From NCBI GenBank assembly GCA_903927495.1, contig CAIYNH010000882.1:1-6484 (forward strand): a DNA stretch of 6,484 bases, written 5' to 3'. Under the pieces are notes generated by a model. It saw only the letters and a list, made by a program, of their open reading frames with translations. It was not told the origin of the DNA and searched no databases. Below, piece by piece: positions 6,178-6,484 of the stretch. A program made the translations under genes and the position numbers. Every line of letters begins with the position of its first letter. The stretch's first letter is position 1. The DNA comes from an uncultured beta proteobacterium (GTDB taxonomy: Bacteria > Pseudomonadota > Gammaproteobacteria > Burkholderiales > Burkholderiaceae_C).

Positions 6178-6484
6178 GATTCGCCTCCACCTTCATTTCC
6201 TGTTCCATAACTACCTCATAGGCCTCACGGGCCGCCTCTTTATTGCCCTTGGCCACGAAGCCGGAAAATTTTTGCTCGATGGCGCGCTGCACAGCATCCA
6301 AAGAAATCAGTCCACCCAAGGCAGCAAAAGCACCCAGCAACGGCACATTAGGTACCGGACGGCCAACATACTTCATGGCCAGCTCGGTGGCAGGTACGGT
6401 GAGCAAGCGCTCTGGCCGAAAACCTTTTGCAAACTCCCCCAAACCCAGCTCATGAAAGGTTCGGGTGGTGTTGATCAGGATATA
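6170..6484 (-). CDS. porG: Pyruvate-type 2-oxoacid:ferredoxin oxidoreductase, gamma subunit (PorG), C-terminal part
   Basis: The frame is open to the right edge of the window and gives 104 residues, beginning YILINTTRTFHELGLGEF. Family members are roughly 180-230 aa, so about half the protein is seen and the true start lies beyond base 6484. The segment VPATELAMKYVGRPVPNVPL, then LGAFAALGGLISLD and a helical IEQKFSGFVAKGNKEAAREA, is the characteristic C-terminal half of PorG. In the related single-chain enzymes this domain lies against the alpha-type domains and is thought to help bind coenzyme A. The gene ends in TGA at 6170-6172, inside the start of porA, so it is the first visible gene of the operon; the operon promoter is not in the window. 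A TTG at 6442 can be read as a start, but it lies within conserved sequence and is not the real one. Confidence 0.92.
   Translation of the reverse strand, partial: YILINTTRTFHELGLGEFAKGFRPERLLTVPATELAMKYVGRPVPNVPLLGAFAALGGLISLDAVQRAIEQKFSGFVAKGNKEAAREAYEVVMEQEMKVEANHA

Overview
The window looks like accessory-leaning chromosome from a betaproteobacterium. A Comamonadaceae relative of the Rhodoferax/Polaromonas kind is my best guess. That rests on protein style, moderately high GC, and an intergenic hairpin element that resembles repeats I remember from that family; no search was run. No RNA gene, CRISPR array or replication origin was seen.

Left part, plus strand (1-1290). The first ~178 bases encode the C-terminal region of an IS21-family transposase (IstA), broken off in mid-domain. 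About 55 bases later begins the 3' part of a class II (adenosylcobalamin-dependent) ribonucleotide reductase gene, nrdJ. It carries two TSCPD-like repeats and a cysteine-rich tail, but the catalytic barrel is absent. The likely history is IS insertion followed by deletion, leaving an open frame that may or may not be translated.

Middle (1291-1592). A 302-base convergent intergenic region holds two stem-loops near its left end. I recognise nothing in the rest.

Right part, minus strand (6484 down to 1593). Five genes are read in one direction: porG (cut by the window end), porA, porB, a three-module FAD/NADPH/iron-sulfur oxidoreductase, and a universal stress protein. porG/porA overlap by 8 bases. 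The porB stop overlaps the first possible start of the oxidoreductase. PorG, PorA and PorB form the core of a pyruvate-type 2-oxoacid:ferredoxin oxidoreductase, which converts pyruvate and CoA to acetyl-CoA, CO2 and low-potential electrons. The small ferredoxin subunit PorD is not separate within the window; a PorD-like 2[4Fe-4S] domain sits at the C-terminus of a GltD-like NADPH-binding flavoprotein. The simplest reading is that the cluster builds an enzyme that can exchange electrons between pyruvate and NADP(H), as well as ferredoxin. The stress protein at the end may be co-expressed under low-oxygen or low-energy conditions. The operon promoter lies outside the window, so regulation cannot be read here.
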